This document shows positions 1-7,971 of a stretch of 18,587 bases of DNA, piece after piece. The DNA comes from an uncultured Bacteroidota bacterium (GTDB lineage: Bacteria; Bacteroidota; Bacteroidia; NS11-12g; UBA955). The DNA is taken from contig CAIRMY010000316.1 in assembly GCA_903879775.1 (NCBI GenBank), forward strand, positions 1 through 18,587, given 5' to 3'. The position numbers and the translations under genes were made by a program. The number at the start of each line of letters is the position of its first letter. Within the stretch, counting starts at the first letter, position 1. The notes beneath the pieces are model-generated. The model saw only the letters and a list, made by a program, of their open reading frames with translations. It made no database searches and was not told the DNA's origin.

Positions 1-597
1 TCAATAGATAAAGGTTACATTCGAGAAGAAGCCCTATCAAAGCTTTCACTCTATGAGAAAAAATCGCTTTATCAATCTCGAATTTCTGACCTAGTTAAAG
101 CACAAAATAGTTTGTTTTTAAATAGATTTTTAAATATCGATTCAATAAAAATTGGATCTTTTGAGAAAAAAATAAACAAAGGATATGGAATTTACCCCTG
201 CAAACAAATAGATCTTTCCGAAAATCATTTCAAAAATCATCCTTGGTACCAAAATCCAAAAATTGACGGCATTAAGCTGATGCTTTTAAAAAAGGCCTTG
301 TTAAATATGAAAAACATGCCAAGTAATACCTTTATCCTCTATAACGGAATCGTCTGTCCAGGATTTAAAAAAGCGACCCAAAAAAATGGCATTTGGAACC
401 TAGAAAAACAATACAACGCCAAAATTTCCGAATTAATACAAAAAGAAAAAATGACCAATGTGCGTTTTTTCAACCTCATTGACAATACTGATTTTGAAAC
501 TTCTGATTTCACAGACATTCAACATACTTGCATTCATGGGAATGTAAAATTCACAAAATTAATTTCTCAGCTATTGCTCAATACAAATAAACCTTAA
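1..597 (+). CDS. SGNH/GDSL-hydrolase-like protein, C-terminal part (5' end outside window)
   Basis: The frame is open from the first base to a TAA stop at 595-597, giving 198 visible residues. A TTG at 112 could be called as a start, but the open frame upstream of it and the lack of an N-terminal domain argue that the gene begins outside the window. Near the C-terminus the fragment carries D-I-Q-H (visible residues 172-175), followed by I-H-G-N-V-K-F-T. This resembles the last catalytic block of SGNH hydrolases (DxxH, then a Gly and a K-F-T stretch). The segment before it (F-I-L-Y-N-G, then an N-L-I-D strand) fits the alternating strands and helices of that fold. SGNH enzymes remove or transfer acyl groups on lipids or cell-surface glycans; the substrate here cannot be told. 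The nucleophile Ser block would lie upstream and is not visible, so the family call rests on one motif. Confidence 0.55.
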   Translation, partial: SIDKGYIREEALSKLSLYEKKSLYQSRISDLVKAQNSLFLNRFLNIDSIKIGSFEKKINKGYGIYPCKQIDLSENHFKNHPWYQNPKIDGIKLMLLKKALLNMKNMPSNTFILYNGIVCPGFKKATQKNGIWNLEKQYNAKISELIQKEKMTNVRFFNLIDNTDFETSDFTDIQHTCIHGNVKFTKLISQLLLNTNKP

Positions 598-653
598 TTC
601 TCTGTGTTGAACACTCTGTAACTTTTCTCACCTACACTTCAATCACTTTCCCC

Positions 654-661
654 TAGTTTTG
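654..661 (+). promoter_or_regulatory. Candidate Bacteroidota -7 element (TAnnTTTG) for the YeiH-like gene
   Basis: TAGTTTTG matches the TAnnTTTG consensus and ends 10 bases before the ATG at 672. Transcription would start only a few bases before the start codon. No good -33 TTG lies at the usual distance, so the call rests on this box and its position alone. Confidence 0.4.
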
Positions 662-671
662 CATTTCGATT

Positions 672-1646
672 ATGCTCGAAACCGTTAAATCTAACCTCAA
701 AGGAATTTTATTCAGTCTAGTTTTAGGACTTGCCGCCATATCCATAGGCAATTTCACTCCTTCAGCGTTCAATAGCATTCTCATTGCATTGCTCATAGGG
801 ATGATTTTTGGTAACTTTATCAATGTCCCAAAATCCTTCGAATCTGGCATTTCTTACACAAGCTCAAAACTGCTTGAACTTTCAATCATATTTCTCGCCG
901 TTGGAATCAATTACGCAAATTTTGCTAAAATTGGAGCAACTAATTTTCTCACTATTGCGTTTACCATTTTCTCGATATTAATTCTAACATATTTCCTTTC
1001 TAAGAAATTTAATTGTCCCGGTTCTACAGGAATTCTCGTTGGATTTGGAACCGCTATCTGTGGCTCTTCAGCAATTGCAGCGCTGTCGCCGTCCCTCAAA
1101 AAAGAAAAAGAAGACGTTGCCATTGCCATGGCTGTTGTCAATCTTTTTGGAACAGTTGGCATGATTGCACTTCCCTTAATTTTAAATAAGTTAAACATTG
1201 TTGACGTTCAAAAAATTGGAATGCTCATAGGTGGAACCCTTCACTCCGTTGGAAATGTTGCTGGTGCTGGATTTGCAATGAGCAAAGAAATTGGCGATAC
1301 CGCAATTACAGTTAAATTGGTTCGGGTTGCGTTATTGACACCTGGACTTATTTTCATGAATTTCCTAATCAATCGAAAAAATGCTGTTTCTTGGAAGGAT
1401 CATTTTAAGCTTCCCTGGTATCTCGTTGCCTTTATTGCAATTACGTTTCTAACCACATTAATACCAATTCCAAAATCAATTCTTGACGCATCAGAATATT
1501 TTGGGAAAGCAATCCTAACCATCGCTATGGCAGCAATTGGACTCAAAGTTAGCTTTGTTAAACTTGTTCAATCAGGGAAAAAAGGAATTACATTTGGCCT
1601 TATAATATTTGCATTGCAAGTCATTGTGATAGGACTATTTATTTAG
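672..1646 (+). CDS. YeiH/UPF0324 family putative sulfate exporter (membrane protein)
   Basis: This 324-residue integral membrane protein has about ten hydrophobic segments and belongs to the YeiH/UPF0324 family (Pfam Cons_hypoth698). The family hallmark G-T-A-I-C-G-S-S-A-I-A-A is at residues 126-137. A matching second-half pattern with G-G-T-L-H-S-V-G-N-V follows. Length is normal for the family and the protein looks complete. Family members are annotated as putative sulfate or other anion exporters, but the substrate is poorly established, so that part is inherited annotation. The ATG at 672 begins a sequence that enters the first hydrophobic segment directly. The gene lies 74 bases after the SGNH-like gene. 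Its last 8 bases overlap the 3' end of the convergent hydrolase gene. Confidence 0.88.
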   Translation: MLETVKSNLKGILFSLVLGLAAISIGNFTPSAFNSILIALLIGMIFGNFINVPKSFESGISYTSSKLLELSIIFLAVGINYANFAKIGATNFLTIAFTIFSILILTYFLSKKFNCPGSTGILVGFGTAICGSSAIAALSPSLKKEKEDVAIAMAVVNLFGTVGMIALPLILNKLNIVDVQKIGMLIGGTLHSVGNVAGAGFAMSKEIGDTAITVKLVRVALLTPGLIFMNFLINRKNAVSWKDHFKLPWYLVAFIAITFLTTLIPIPKSILDASEYFGKAILTIAMAAIGLKVSFVKLVQSGKKGITFGLIIFALQVIVIGLFI

Positions 1647-2634
1647 GCTGTTTGGCAGCATTTACCTCAGCAAAAAAATCGAGAGCCTTTAAACCTGCGT
1701 ATTCCCAAAATTGATAATCGTGATTCGAATCTTTCACTGTTAACAAACACACTTTTTTAGGATCTTTATTGAGAACACTGCGTTTCAAAAGCGACTTCTG
1801 TACTGTAGTTGCATGACTCTGTTTTTTATAAGGCAAGATGCTTTTATCAACTTTTAATTTATCTAAACGGTTCCATAAATCTAATGATTGAGCTATTGGT
1901 ACAATTTGATCATTTTCTCCATGTGCTAAAAACACATGACACTTAAGCTCTTCACTTCTCAAAGAAATGTTATTTGTACCTCTCCAACGGAAAGCATTTT
2001 TCTCATATGCGCCAAGTGTATTCACCAACAGCCCGTCTTTAGTGTCTAAAAGCGGATTGTAATCGCCACTTAAGCCAGCAACTGCCTTAATACAGCAACT
2101 ATGCTCAATGCCCAAAACCAATGCACCTCTGGCCCCTGTAGAAAGCCCAAGCACAAACGACGGACTACCGGCCGTAAACCATCCATATTGCTGCAATGGT
2201 TTGATGACTGTATCCCAAAGCCAAGTTCTCGTAGGATAAAACTTATAATCTTTCCTCATTGAGGGATAAAAACTATCCATATAAACGCTTTTACCCATTT
2301 CTACGAAGACCAAACCAAAATTCATAGAGAGTGCTTTGCTGCAAACGCTCGTTTTTGTAGACCAATCCAAATCTGGCAAATTCCACCCCGGCAATAACAA
2401 AATCATGCCTTCTAATTTTTTTTCGGGTAGAATTATCTTTACTTGAACACCCCTGTTTCGATACATCGCGAAATAGGTGGTGTCTTTGGGAATTAATTGT
2501 TTAGGAAAAGGAAAATTGACAATTTTTACTTTTGAGGGACGTTGACTTTTTGGTAAAATCAATGCCAAACAGGTAAAAATTCCCGCAAATAATATAAAAA
2601 AGAAGAAAAATTTTCTAGTTTTACTCAAAATCAT
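1639..2634 (-). CDS. Alpha/beta hydrolase with N-terminal membrane anchor or signal sequence
   Basis: This protein has 331 residues when started at the ATG at 2634; a TTG two codons upstream (2640) is also possible. Residues 8-27 are a strongly hydrophobic stretch with five consecutive Phe, acting as an uncleaved anchor or signal sequence, so the enzyme is probably exported or anchored facing the periplasm. The nucleophile elbow is G-L-S-T-G (Ser165). It is followed by H-G-E-N-D-Q-I-V-P, which supplies the likely catalytic Asp, and D-S-N-H-D, which supplies the likely His. The early L-L-L-P-G-W strand end fits an oxyanion-hole region. The substrate cannot be told; it may be a peptidase- or esterase-like member. 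The start overlaps the end of era by 14 bases, so the two are likely co-transcribed and translationally coupled. Confidence 0.75.
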   Translation of the reverse strand: MILSKTRKFFFFFILFAGIFTCLALILPKSQRPSKVKIVNFPFPKQLIPKDTTYFAMYRNRGVQVKIILPEKKLEGMILLLPGWNLPDLDWSTKTSVCSKALSMNFGLVFVEMGKSVYMDSFYPSMRKDYKFYPTRTWLWDTVIKPLQQYGWFTAGSPSFVLGLSTGARGALVLGIEHSCCIKAVAGLSGDYNPLLDTKDGLLVNTLGAYEKNAFRWRGTNNISLRSEELKCHVFLAHGENDQIVPIAQSLDLWNRLDKLKVDKSILPYKKQSHATTVQKSLLKRSVLNKDPKKVCLLTVKDSNHDYQFWEYAGLKALDFFAEVNAAKQPK

Positions 2635-3514
2635 ACCCAAATTGTTTCAGCATGTTCTGATTATTTCTCCAATCTTCACGTACTTTTACGAACAATTCTA
2701 TAAATACTTGTTTGCCAAAAAACACTTCCAAATCTTTCCTTGAATTAATACCCAATCGTTTCATTGTTTGACCACCTTGACCAATTAAAATTGGCTTTTG
2801 CGATTCACGTTCAACAATAATCTCGCAGCTCATTCTAATTATTTTAGGACTTTCCTTAAAAGCCAAAGTAGACACTTCGCATGCATAAGGAATTTCTTCG
2901 CTGTAAATTTTTAGAATGTTATTTCTAATGATTTCATTCACAAAGAAACGTTCTGACCTGTCGGTTAATTGATCGGGTGGAAAATAAGGAGGATGTTGAG
3001 GCAAAAATGAAACAATATACTTTTCAAGCGTTTCAGTTTCAAAACCATTCAATGCAGAAATTGACAAATAAACATCAGCGGCAAATTCCTCTTTTAATTG
3101 AATTAAAGCAGACTCTAATTCAGCCTGATTGCTTGTGTCAATTTTATTGATACAAATGATTTTTTTTGCTTTTGCTTGGTGAAATTTTTCTTTGATATCT
3201 TCTGAAAATTCTTTTCCATGAATGTCAATAAGAAGCACTAAAACATCACTATCGCGAACACTTTCGTTCACAAAATGCATCATTTTTTCATGCATCTGAT
3301 AACTTGTTTTCTTTAATATCCCTGGGGTATCGCTATAAACGATTTGATAATTTTCACCATTTTTCACACCAATAATTCTATGGCGAGTGGTTTGAGCTTT
3401 AGGATTAACGATTGCCAAGGCTTCGCCAAGCAAATGGTTATAAAGAGTACTCTTTCCGGCATTGGGCATACCAATAATACTTACAAATCCTGCGTTAAAT
3501 TGTGATTCTGACAC
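2621..3514 (-). CDS. era: GTPase Era (16S rRNA maturation, 30S assembly)
   Basis: Era is a GTP-binding protein that helps mature 16S rRNA and assemble the small ribosomal subunit. The 297-residue length is normal. The GTPase domain has the P-loop G-x-P-N-A-G-K-S-T (residues 15-23), D-T-P-G (62-65) and N-K-I-D (123-126). The C-terminal KH domain has the G-Q-G-G loop at 245-248 and the typical E-x-x-V-K-V-R-x-x-W ending. The P-loop has Ala where Val is usual (N-A-G-K-S). The start is a GTG at 3514: the next Met (residue 16) falls inside the P-loop, and an in-frame stop lies four codons upstream of the GTG. It is the first gene of a two-gene unit with the hydrolase. Confidence 0.97.
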   Translation of the reverse strand: MSESQFNAGFVSIIGMPNAGKSTLYNHLLGEALAIVNPKAQTTRHRIIGVKNGENYQIVYSDTPGILKKTSYQMHEKMMHFVNESVRDSDVLVLLIDIHGKEFSEDIKEKFHQAKAKKIICINKIDTSNQAELESALIQLKEEFAADVYLSISALNGFETETLEKYIVSFLPQHPPYFPPDQLTDRSERFFVNEIIRNNILKIYSEEIPYACEVSTLAFKESPKIIRMSCEIIVERESQKPILIGQGGQTMKRLGINSRKDLEVFFGKQVFIELFVKVREDWRNNQNMLKQFGYDFE

Positions 3515-3518
3515 ATCA

Positions 3519-3526
3519 CAAAGTTA
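3519..3526 (-). promoter_or_regulatory. TAnnTTTG match immediately upstream of era
   Basis: On the - strand this reads TAACTTTG, matching the Bacteroidota -7 consensus. It ends only 4 bases before the GTG start of era, so any transcript from it would be leaderless or nearly so. No -33 TTG is at the right distance. This could be a chance match in AT-rich DNA. Confidence 0.25.
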
Positions 3527-3639
3527 CAACAAGTTATTCGGATGAGCGAAGATTCGAATTTTTCTTATTTAAAAGAACTTTTATTCACCTAGCATATGAT
3601 TAAATTTAACTTTCAATAAGTTCTGCGTAAATTGCAAGT

Positions 3640-4581
3640 ATGAAAAAATGGTTGTTAAAATTTGCAATTCTATTCTTTTGCTGTATCATAGGGAATTTAG
3701 GCAAGTCACAGAACAATAGCGATTCAACAAAAGTGGGATATACAAGAGCAAAAATTGGTTTATTTTTCAAAAGCACATTTGATTTCAGGAACTCATTTTC
3801 AAAAATCAGATATACCATTTCAGCTAAAAATTCTGATAGCCTTATTTTACCAAAAACGTGTCGAAATATGCAAAGAACGTTTGTGGACTCATTTAATTTC
3901 TTTGATGAAACCAAATGGTCGAAAGGACAACCATGGGGAAATTACCACCCCGATTTTCATCATCAGTATTACGGACCGAATCAAGTTTTTGTAAAAGATG
4001 GGCTATTGCATTTGCTTAATGAATATCAACCAACAACTTTTAATAAAAACACAAAAGATTCCATAACAATACCTTACGGAACTGGCTTAATCAATTCATT
4101 GAATCAGAAATGTTTCAAATATGGTTATTTTGCTATCAGAAGTAAAAACCCAATTGGGCCAGCAACATGGCCAGCTTTTTGGCTAACTGGACAAAAAAAT
4201 TGGCCCCCAGAAATCGATATTTTTGAAATGTATGGTAAAAACAATGGAAAAAGAATTCACCGTCAAACGATGACCATTCATATGGGCAAAACAGAAACAC
4301 ACACTAAAAGAATGATCGTAAAATCCATTAATTTACCAAAAGACACAGACCAAAAATTCCACATTTATGCGTGCCATTGGGAACCTAAAAAGATTACATT
4401 TTATACAGATGGCATTAAAGTTAAAACCATCAAATTAAACAAATGGATGCGCCAATTTTACCAAGAACCCATGTATCTCATTGTAAATAATGCACTTGAC
4501 CATGAACATCTTGATGCATTAAAAAATGCGACTATGCCGCAAGACTTTCAAGTTGATTGGATTCAGGTTTTTCAGAGATGA
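3640..4581 (+). CDS. Secreted glycoside hydrolase family 16 protein (beta-glucanase/laminarinase-like)
   Basis: This 313-residue protein has an N-terminal signal peptide (hydrophobic residues 4-18, likely cleavage near the G-K-S-Q at 21-24). The GH16 catalytic signature E-I-D-I-F-E is at residues 191-196: E191 as nucleophile, E196 as acid/base and D193 between them. Before it is the typical strand G-Y-F-A-I-R-S-K and the aromatic W-P-A-F-W-L-T-G of the glucan-binding cleft. After it come the usual H-I-Y-A-C-H-W-E-P and I-x-F-Y-T-D-G strands. GH16 enzymes cleave beta-1,3/1,4-glucans, agars, carrageenans or xyloglucan; the subfamily cannot be fixed by eye. An extra stretch of roughly 60 residues separates the signal peptide from the catalytic domain. 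No T9SS sorting domain and no SusC/SusD pair are present. The stop abuts the stop of rmlA with no spacer. Confidence 0.88.
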   Translation: MKKWLLKFAILFFCCIIGNLGKSQNNSDSTKVGYTRAKIGLFFKSTFDFRNSFSKIRYTISAKNSDSLILPKTCRNMQRTFVDSFNFFDETKWSKGQPWGNYHPDFHHQYYGPNQVFVKDGLLHLLNEYQPTTFNKNTKDSITIPYGTGLINSLNQKCFKYGYFAIRSKNPIGPATWPAFWLTGQKNWPPEIDIFEMYGKNNGKRIHRQTMTIHMGKTETHTKRMIVKSINLPKDTDQKFHIYACHWEPKKITFYTDGIKVKTIKLNKWMRQFYQEPMYLIVNNALDHEHLDALKNATMPQDFQVDWIQVFQR

Positions 4582-5451
4582 TTACCATTTTCTGGCAACA
4601 ATCTTCTCTAAATAAACACCATAGCCACTTTTTTTCAATGGCTGAGCAATTTCAATCAATTTTTCAGAAGTGATAAAACCTTGGCGCCATGCAATTTCTT
4701 CAATGCAACCAATTTTAAGTCCTTGACGTTCTTCAATCACTTGAACATATTGACCTGCTTGCATTAAAGAATTAAAAGTACCTGTATCTAACCAAGCTGT
4801 GCCACGGCTCATAATTCTCACTTGTAAATCACCTCGCTCAAGGTAAATTTTATTGACATCGGTAATTTCAAGTTCACCACGAGGTGAAGGCTTCAAGTTT
4901 TTGGCAATTTCTACCACTTGGTTGTCGTAAAAATACAAACCAGGAACCGCATAATTTGATTTTGGCTCAATCGGTTTTTCTTCAATACTAACAGCTTTTA
5001 ATTCATCATTGAATTCAACAACACCATACCTTTCAGGATCTGAAACGTGATAAGCGAATACAATGCCTCCTTCAGGTTCTACAGAGCTGTTTAGCGTCTC
5101 CTGTAAATTTGAACCAAAGAATATATTATCGCCCAAAATGAGCGCTACAGAATCACTTCCAATAAAATCTGCACCCAATACAAACGCTTGAGCCAAACCA
5201 TCTGGAGAAGGCTGAACACAATATTCAAAACGGCAACCAATTTGGGAACCATCACCAAGTAATTTCTCAAAATGAGGTAAATCGTGAGGTGTAGAAATAA
5301 TCAATATCTCATTGATTCCTGCCATCATAAGCACCGATAATGGATAATAGATCATTGGCTTGTCGTAAACAGGCATTAATTGCTTACTAATAGCCAATGT
5401 AAGTGGATGCAAACGGGTTCCAGAACCACCTGCCAAAATAATGCCTTTCAT
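4582..5451 (-). CDS. rmlA: Glucose-1-phosphate thymidylyltransferase RmlA
   Basis: RmlA joins dTTP and glucose-1-phosphate to make dTDP-glucose, the first step toward dTDP-L-rhamnose and other deoxysugars for surface polysaccharide. The 289-residue length is typical. The nucleotide-binding loop G-G-S-G-T-R-L-H-P-L-T is at 8-18. K-Q-L-M-P-V-Y-D-K-P-M begins at 23, and the metal-binding L-G-D-N includes D108. E-K-P and the Y-A-V-P-G-L-Y-F-Y-D strand follow. It is 48 bases downstream of tyrS on the same strand and may be read from the same transcript. The other dTDP-rhamnose genes (rmlB, rmlC, rmlD) are not beside it. Its stop codon directly abuts the stop of the convergent GH16 gene. Confidence 0.96.
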   Translation of the reverse strand: MKGIILAGGSGTRLHPLTLAISKQLMPVYDKPMIYYPLSVLMMAGINEILIISTPHDLPHFEKLLGDGSQIGCRFEYCVQPSPDGLAQAFVLGADFIGSDSVALILGDNIFFGSNLQETLNSSVEPEGGIVFAYHVSDPERYGVVEFNDELKAVSIEEKPIEPKSNYAVPGLYFYDNQVVEIAKNLKPSPRGELEITDVNKIYLERGDLQVRIMSRGTAWLDTGTFNSLMQAGQYVQVIEERQGLKIGCIEEIAWRQGFITSEKLIEIAQPLKKSGYGVYLEKIVARKW

Positions 5452-5499
5452 AAAACGAAGGTAATCAATAATTTTTAGTTAAAACCCACCATTCACCAA

Positions 5500-6798
5500 T
5501 TAAATGGCTTCAATCACATAATATTGCTTTTTGCCCTTTTGTGCCACAATGTATTTATTATGCAATAAATAATCACTGTTAATCATACCATTTACGTCGG
5601 TAAACTTTTCTTTATTGATCGAAAAGCCGTTCGCTTGAAGCATTTTACGTGCTTCACCTTTTGACGGAAAAATTTGAGTATTTGCGGCCAATAAATCTAA
5701 AACAACAATTCCCAATTCTAAATCTTTTTTTGAAATGGTATATTTTTCCATTCCTTCTAAAGAAGCAGACAAGGTACTTTCATCTAACAATAGCAAATCT
5801 GCTTTGCTACCATTTCCAAAAAAGATATCAGTCGCTTTTATGGCCATATCTAAATCGGATTGTGAATGAACCCTAATGGTTAATTCTTCAGCAAGCGCTT
5901 TTTGCAAATTGCGTAAATATTCATTGCCAGCATGATTATCAATCAGTTGTTGAATTTCTTCTCTTGACTTTAAAGAATAAATCTTAATGAATTTAATTGC
6001 ATCTTCATCTGCAACATTTAACCAAAACTGATAAAATTTGAAAGGGCTAGTTCGCTTTGGATCTAACCAAACGTTTCCTCCTTCGCTTTTCCCAAATTTT
6101 GTTCCATCGCTTTTTGTAATTAAAGGGGCAGTAATTGCAAAGGCTTCTCCTCCTTTCATTCTGCGAATCAATTCAGTTCCAGTGGTAATATTTCCCCACT
6201 GATCTGATCCACCCATTTGCAATTTGCAATTTTCATGTTTATACAAATGCACAAAATCGTACCCTTGAACCAACTGATAACTAAACTCAGTAAAAGACAA
6301 TCCACCAGCCTCTAAACGATTTTTAACGCTATCTTTTCCCATCATATAACTCACAGTTATATGTTTTCCAACATCGCGAATAAATTCTAAAAAGCCCCAA
6401 TCTTTAAACCAATCATAGTTATTGACAAGTTTGGCAGCATTTGTTTGATTTTCAAAATCAAGAAACTTAACCAATTGCTGTCTTTGTCCCTCCAAATTGG
6501 CGTTTAACGCATCCAAATCTAGAAGTTTTCTTTCGGCACTTTTGCCACTTGGATCGCCAACCATTCCGGTTGCGCCACCAACCAAAGCAACAGGGCAATG
6601 GCCTGCTTTTTGAAACAAAGTAAGCATCATAATTGGAACTAAATTTCCAATATGTAGAGAATCTGCAGTTGGATCAAATCCAATGTAGGCAGTCACTTGC
6701 TCTTTATTTAATAACTCTTGTGTGCCTGGAATGGCATCATGCAACAAACCTCTCCAACGAAGTTCCTCAATAAAATCAAAATTTGGCTTAAACGACAT
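5500..6798 (-). CDS. tyrS: Tyrosine--tRNA ligase TyrS
   Basis: This class I aminoacyl-tRNA synthetase charges tRNA-Tyr. The 432-residue length is typical of the bacterial TyrS1 type. The HIGH-type motif is H-I-G-N at 49-52, preceded by G-F-D-P-T-A-D-S. The tyrosine-binding region contains Q-L-V-Q-G-Y-D-F and Q-M-G-G-S-D-Q-W-G-N. The KMSKS-type loop is K-F-G-K-S at 234-238. The C-terminal part, from about residue 370, is an S4-like RNA-binding domain (P-S-K-G-E-A-R-K-M-L). The ATG at 6798 is 4 bases after the stop of the small membrane protein gene, so TyrS is probably made from an mRNA that begins with the T9SS-sorted protein gene or from an internal promoter. Confidence 0.98.
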   Translation of the reverse strand: MSFKPNFDFIEELRWRGLLHDAIPGTQELLNKEQVTAYIGFDPTADSLHIGNLVPIMMLTLFQKAGHCPVALVGGATGMVGDPSGKSAERKLLDLDALNANLEGQRQQLVKFLDFENQTNAAKLVNNYDWFKDWGFLEFIRDVGKHITVSYMMGKDSVKNRLEAGGLSFTEFSYQLVQGYDFVHLYKHENCKLQMGGSDQWGNITTGTELIRRMKGGEAFAITAPLITKSDGTKFGKSEGGNVWLDPKRTSPFKFYQFWLNVADEDAIKFIKIYSLKSREEIQQLIDNHAGNEYLRNLQKALAEELTIRVHSQSDLDMAIKATDIFFGNGSKADLLLLDESTLSASLEGMEKYTISKKDLELGIVVLDLLAANTQIFPSKGEARKMLQANGFSINKEKFTDVNGMINSDYLLHNKYIVAQKGKKQYYVIEAI

Positions 6799-6802
6799 AA
6801 TA

Positions 6803-7237
6803 TTATTCGCTAACAGGTTGAATTTCGACCATTTTAGAAATATACTGTTTCAATTCGTCTACTTGATTATCGTCTAGTCCACTTGTAGGAAAACATACAA
6901 CTTGCGCTGATTCTTTAATCATGAAATTTATTTCAAAAACCAAATAATCAATACGCTGCATATAATTCCATGGAACATAAACATAATTGGAAAAGAAATG
7001 TTGACGAAAGCCAATTCCTTCTTCATTGACTCTCACAAAGTATTCACCAGTTCTTTTTTTGTAGATCCAAAAGAGCAATGGAATTGCAAATAACAACCAA
7101 AGTAAACCACCTATGGTGTTAAAAATACCATAATGAAGTGCCCAACCTACAAAAACCACAATTCCCAAAACAATTAAAGCTGGCAATTCAGCCCTGCGTT
7201 TTGGAATTTCTAAATAAAATTCCTGTTTAGAATCCAT
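6803..7237 (-). CDS. Small membrane protein: two helices plus PH-like/YcxB-like C-terminal domain
   Basis: I do not recognise a named family with confidence. In this 144-residue protein a short polar N-terminus is followed by two closely spaced hydrophobic helices (about residues 18-38 and 41-58). A basic K-K-R boundary follows, then a soluble strand-rich domain of about 80 residues ending in a helix. The pattern E-x-G-I-x-F-R-Q, then V-P-W-N-Y-M-Q-R-I-D-Y, resembles bacterial PH/YcxB-like domains, in which an 'I/V-P-W' strand follows the membrane hairpin. By the positive-inside rule the soluble domain should be cytoplasmic. Its ATG shares one base with the stop of the upstream T9SS-protein gene (TAATG), and tyrS follows after 4 bases, so the three are probably one transcript. 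The function is unknown. Confidence 0.7.
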   Translation of the reverse strand: MDSKQEFYLEIPKRRAELPALIVLGIVVFVGWALHYGIFNTIGGLLWLLFAIPLLFWIYKKRTGEYFVRVNEEGIGFRQHFFSNYVYVPWNYMQRIDYLVFEINFMIKESAQVVCFPTSGLDDNQVDELKQYISKMVEIQPVSE

Positions 7238-7938
7238 TATTCTACAATCAACTTAACTGATTTCAATCCACATTTAACAGTGTAGATACCAGGTAGCAAA
7301 TTTTGTATGTTTAATGAATAACCCAACTCTTGCTTCAAAGCAGAAATAGATTGCAATTGACCTAAAGAATTATAAATCAACGGCTCAATTTCGCTATTTA
7401 CGAATGCAGTTTGCGATGCTGGATTTGGTGTAATGCTAAGTGCTTTTTTTGACAATGAAATTGTAGATGCAGATCCACTCACGTTCAGCACAAATGATTC
7501 AATTGTATCTTTCTGAGTTGTTGGTAAAACACCAGAAACTTTTGCATATGCTAAAATTGCAATTTTCAATGGAAAAATACCTGACTCATTTGGAGTTCCT
7601 GATAATTTAACACAGCTTAGTGCCGCAGGTGTGAATACACATCTTGCATTTAAACAGTTATAAGACATGCCATTCGGAAGTCCAGTAATTCCAGTAATTT
7701 TCATTGAATCAATATAAACCTTCAATGTTAAATTACCCTGCTTTACGCTGGTGTCTTTAAACGCTAGAACCGTAATTGCCTGTGAATATGGCACATCTTT
7801 TTGGGCGTCAGGAAGTACCATAGGTAAAAATCCTGGCACTTTTAAATTAGCATCTGGCGTACAAATTTGTCCTTGAACTTCATTGTTAGAACAAGACATT
7901 GCCGCAATTGCGAGAATACTCAAAAACTTTCTTATCAT
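7237..7938 (-). CDS. Secreted protein with putative Ig-like domain and T9SS C-terminal sorting domain
   Basis: This 233-residue exported protein has an N-terminal hydrophobic signal (residues 5-15). Cys16 follows it, but the A-M-S-C context is a poor lipobox, so ordinary signal peptidase cleavage near the V-Q-G-Q is at least as likely. The middle has an Ig-like pattern: I-T-G-L-P-N-G-M-S-Y, several Cys, then L-S-G-T-P-N-E-S-G, as in the putative Ig repeats of other T9SS cargo. Residues 166-233 match the type A Por/T9SS sorting domain: S-I-T-P-N-P-A at the start, a Y-N-S-L-G-Q strand and L-P-G-I-Y-T-V near the end. The protein should therefore cross the outer membrane through the PorSS and be attached to or released from the surface. 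No catalytic motif is visible. Confidence 0.88.
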   Translation of the reverse strand: MIRKFLSILAIAAMSCSNNEVQGQICTPDANLKVPGFLPMVLPDAQKDVPYSQAITVLAFKDTSVKQGNLTLKVYIDSMKITGITGLPNGMSYNCLNARCVFTPAALSCVKLSGTPNESGIFPLKIAILAYAKVSGVLPTTQKDTIESFVLNVSGSASTISLSKKALSITPNPASQTAFVNSEIEPLIYNSLGQLQSISALKQELGYSLNIQNLLPGIYTVKCGLKSVKLIVE

Positions 7939-7971
7939 TGTAGTGTGTTATTAAATCGTTCACGAATTTAC

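Noticed and set aside
2585..2610. Run of five Phe codons in an A/T-rich tract at the hydrolase N-terminus, considered as a phase-variable homopolymer
   Set aside because: The codons are interrupted by other bases (AAGAAGAAAAA pattern), with no single homopolymer long enough for slippage to be expected. The Phe run fits a membrane anchor.
3606..3994. Open frames on both strands overlapping the GH16 5' region
   Set aside because: The GH16 frame has a signal peptide and the catalytic signature; the others have neither and are shadows.
3640..4581. GH16 gene considered as part of a polysaccharide utilisation locus with the TonB receptor
   Set aside because: There is no SusD, no sensor or regulator and no other carbohydrate-active enzyme nearby. 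The receptor lacks the SusC N-terminal domain and lies 3.4 kb away behind unrelated genes.
7867..7971. Longer start of the TonB receptor frame, 35 codons upstream
   Set aside because: Those codons run over the 5' end of the divergent T9SS-protein gene, and the signal peptide begins at the ATG at 7972.
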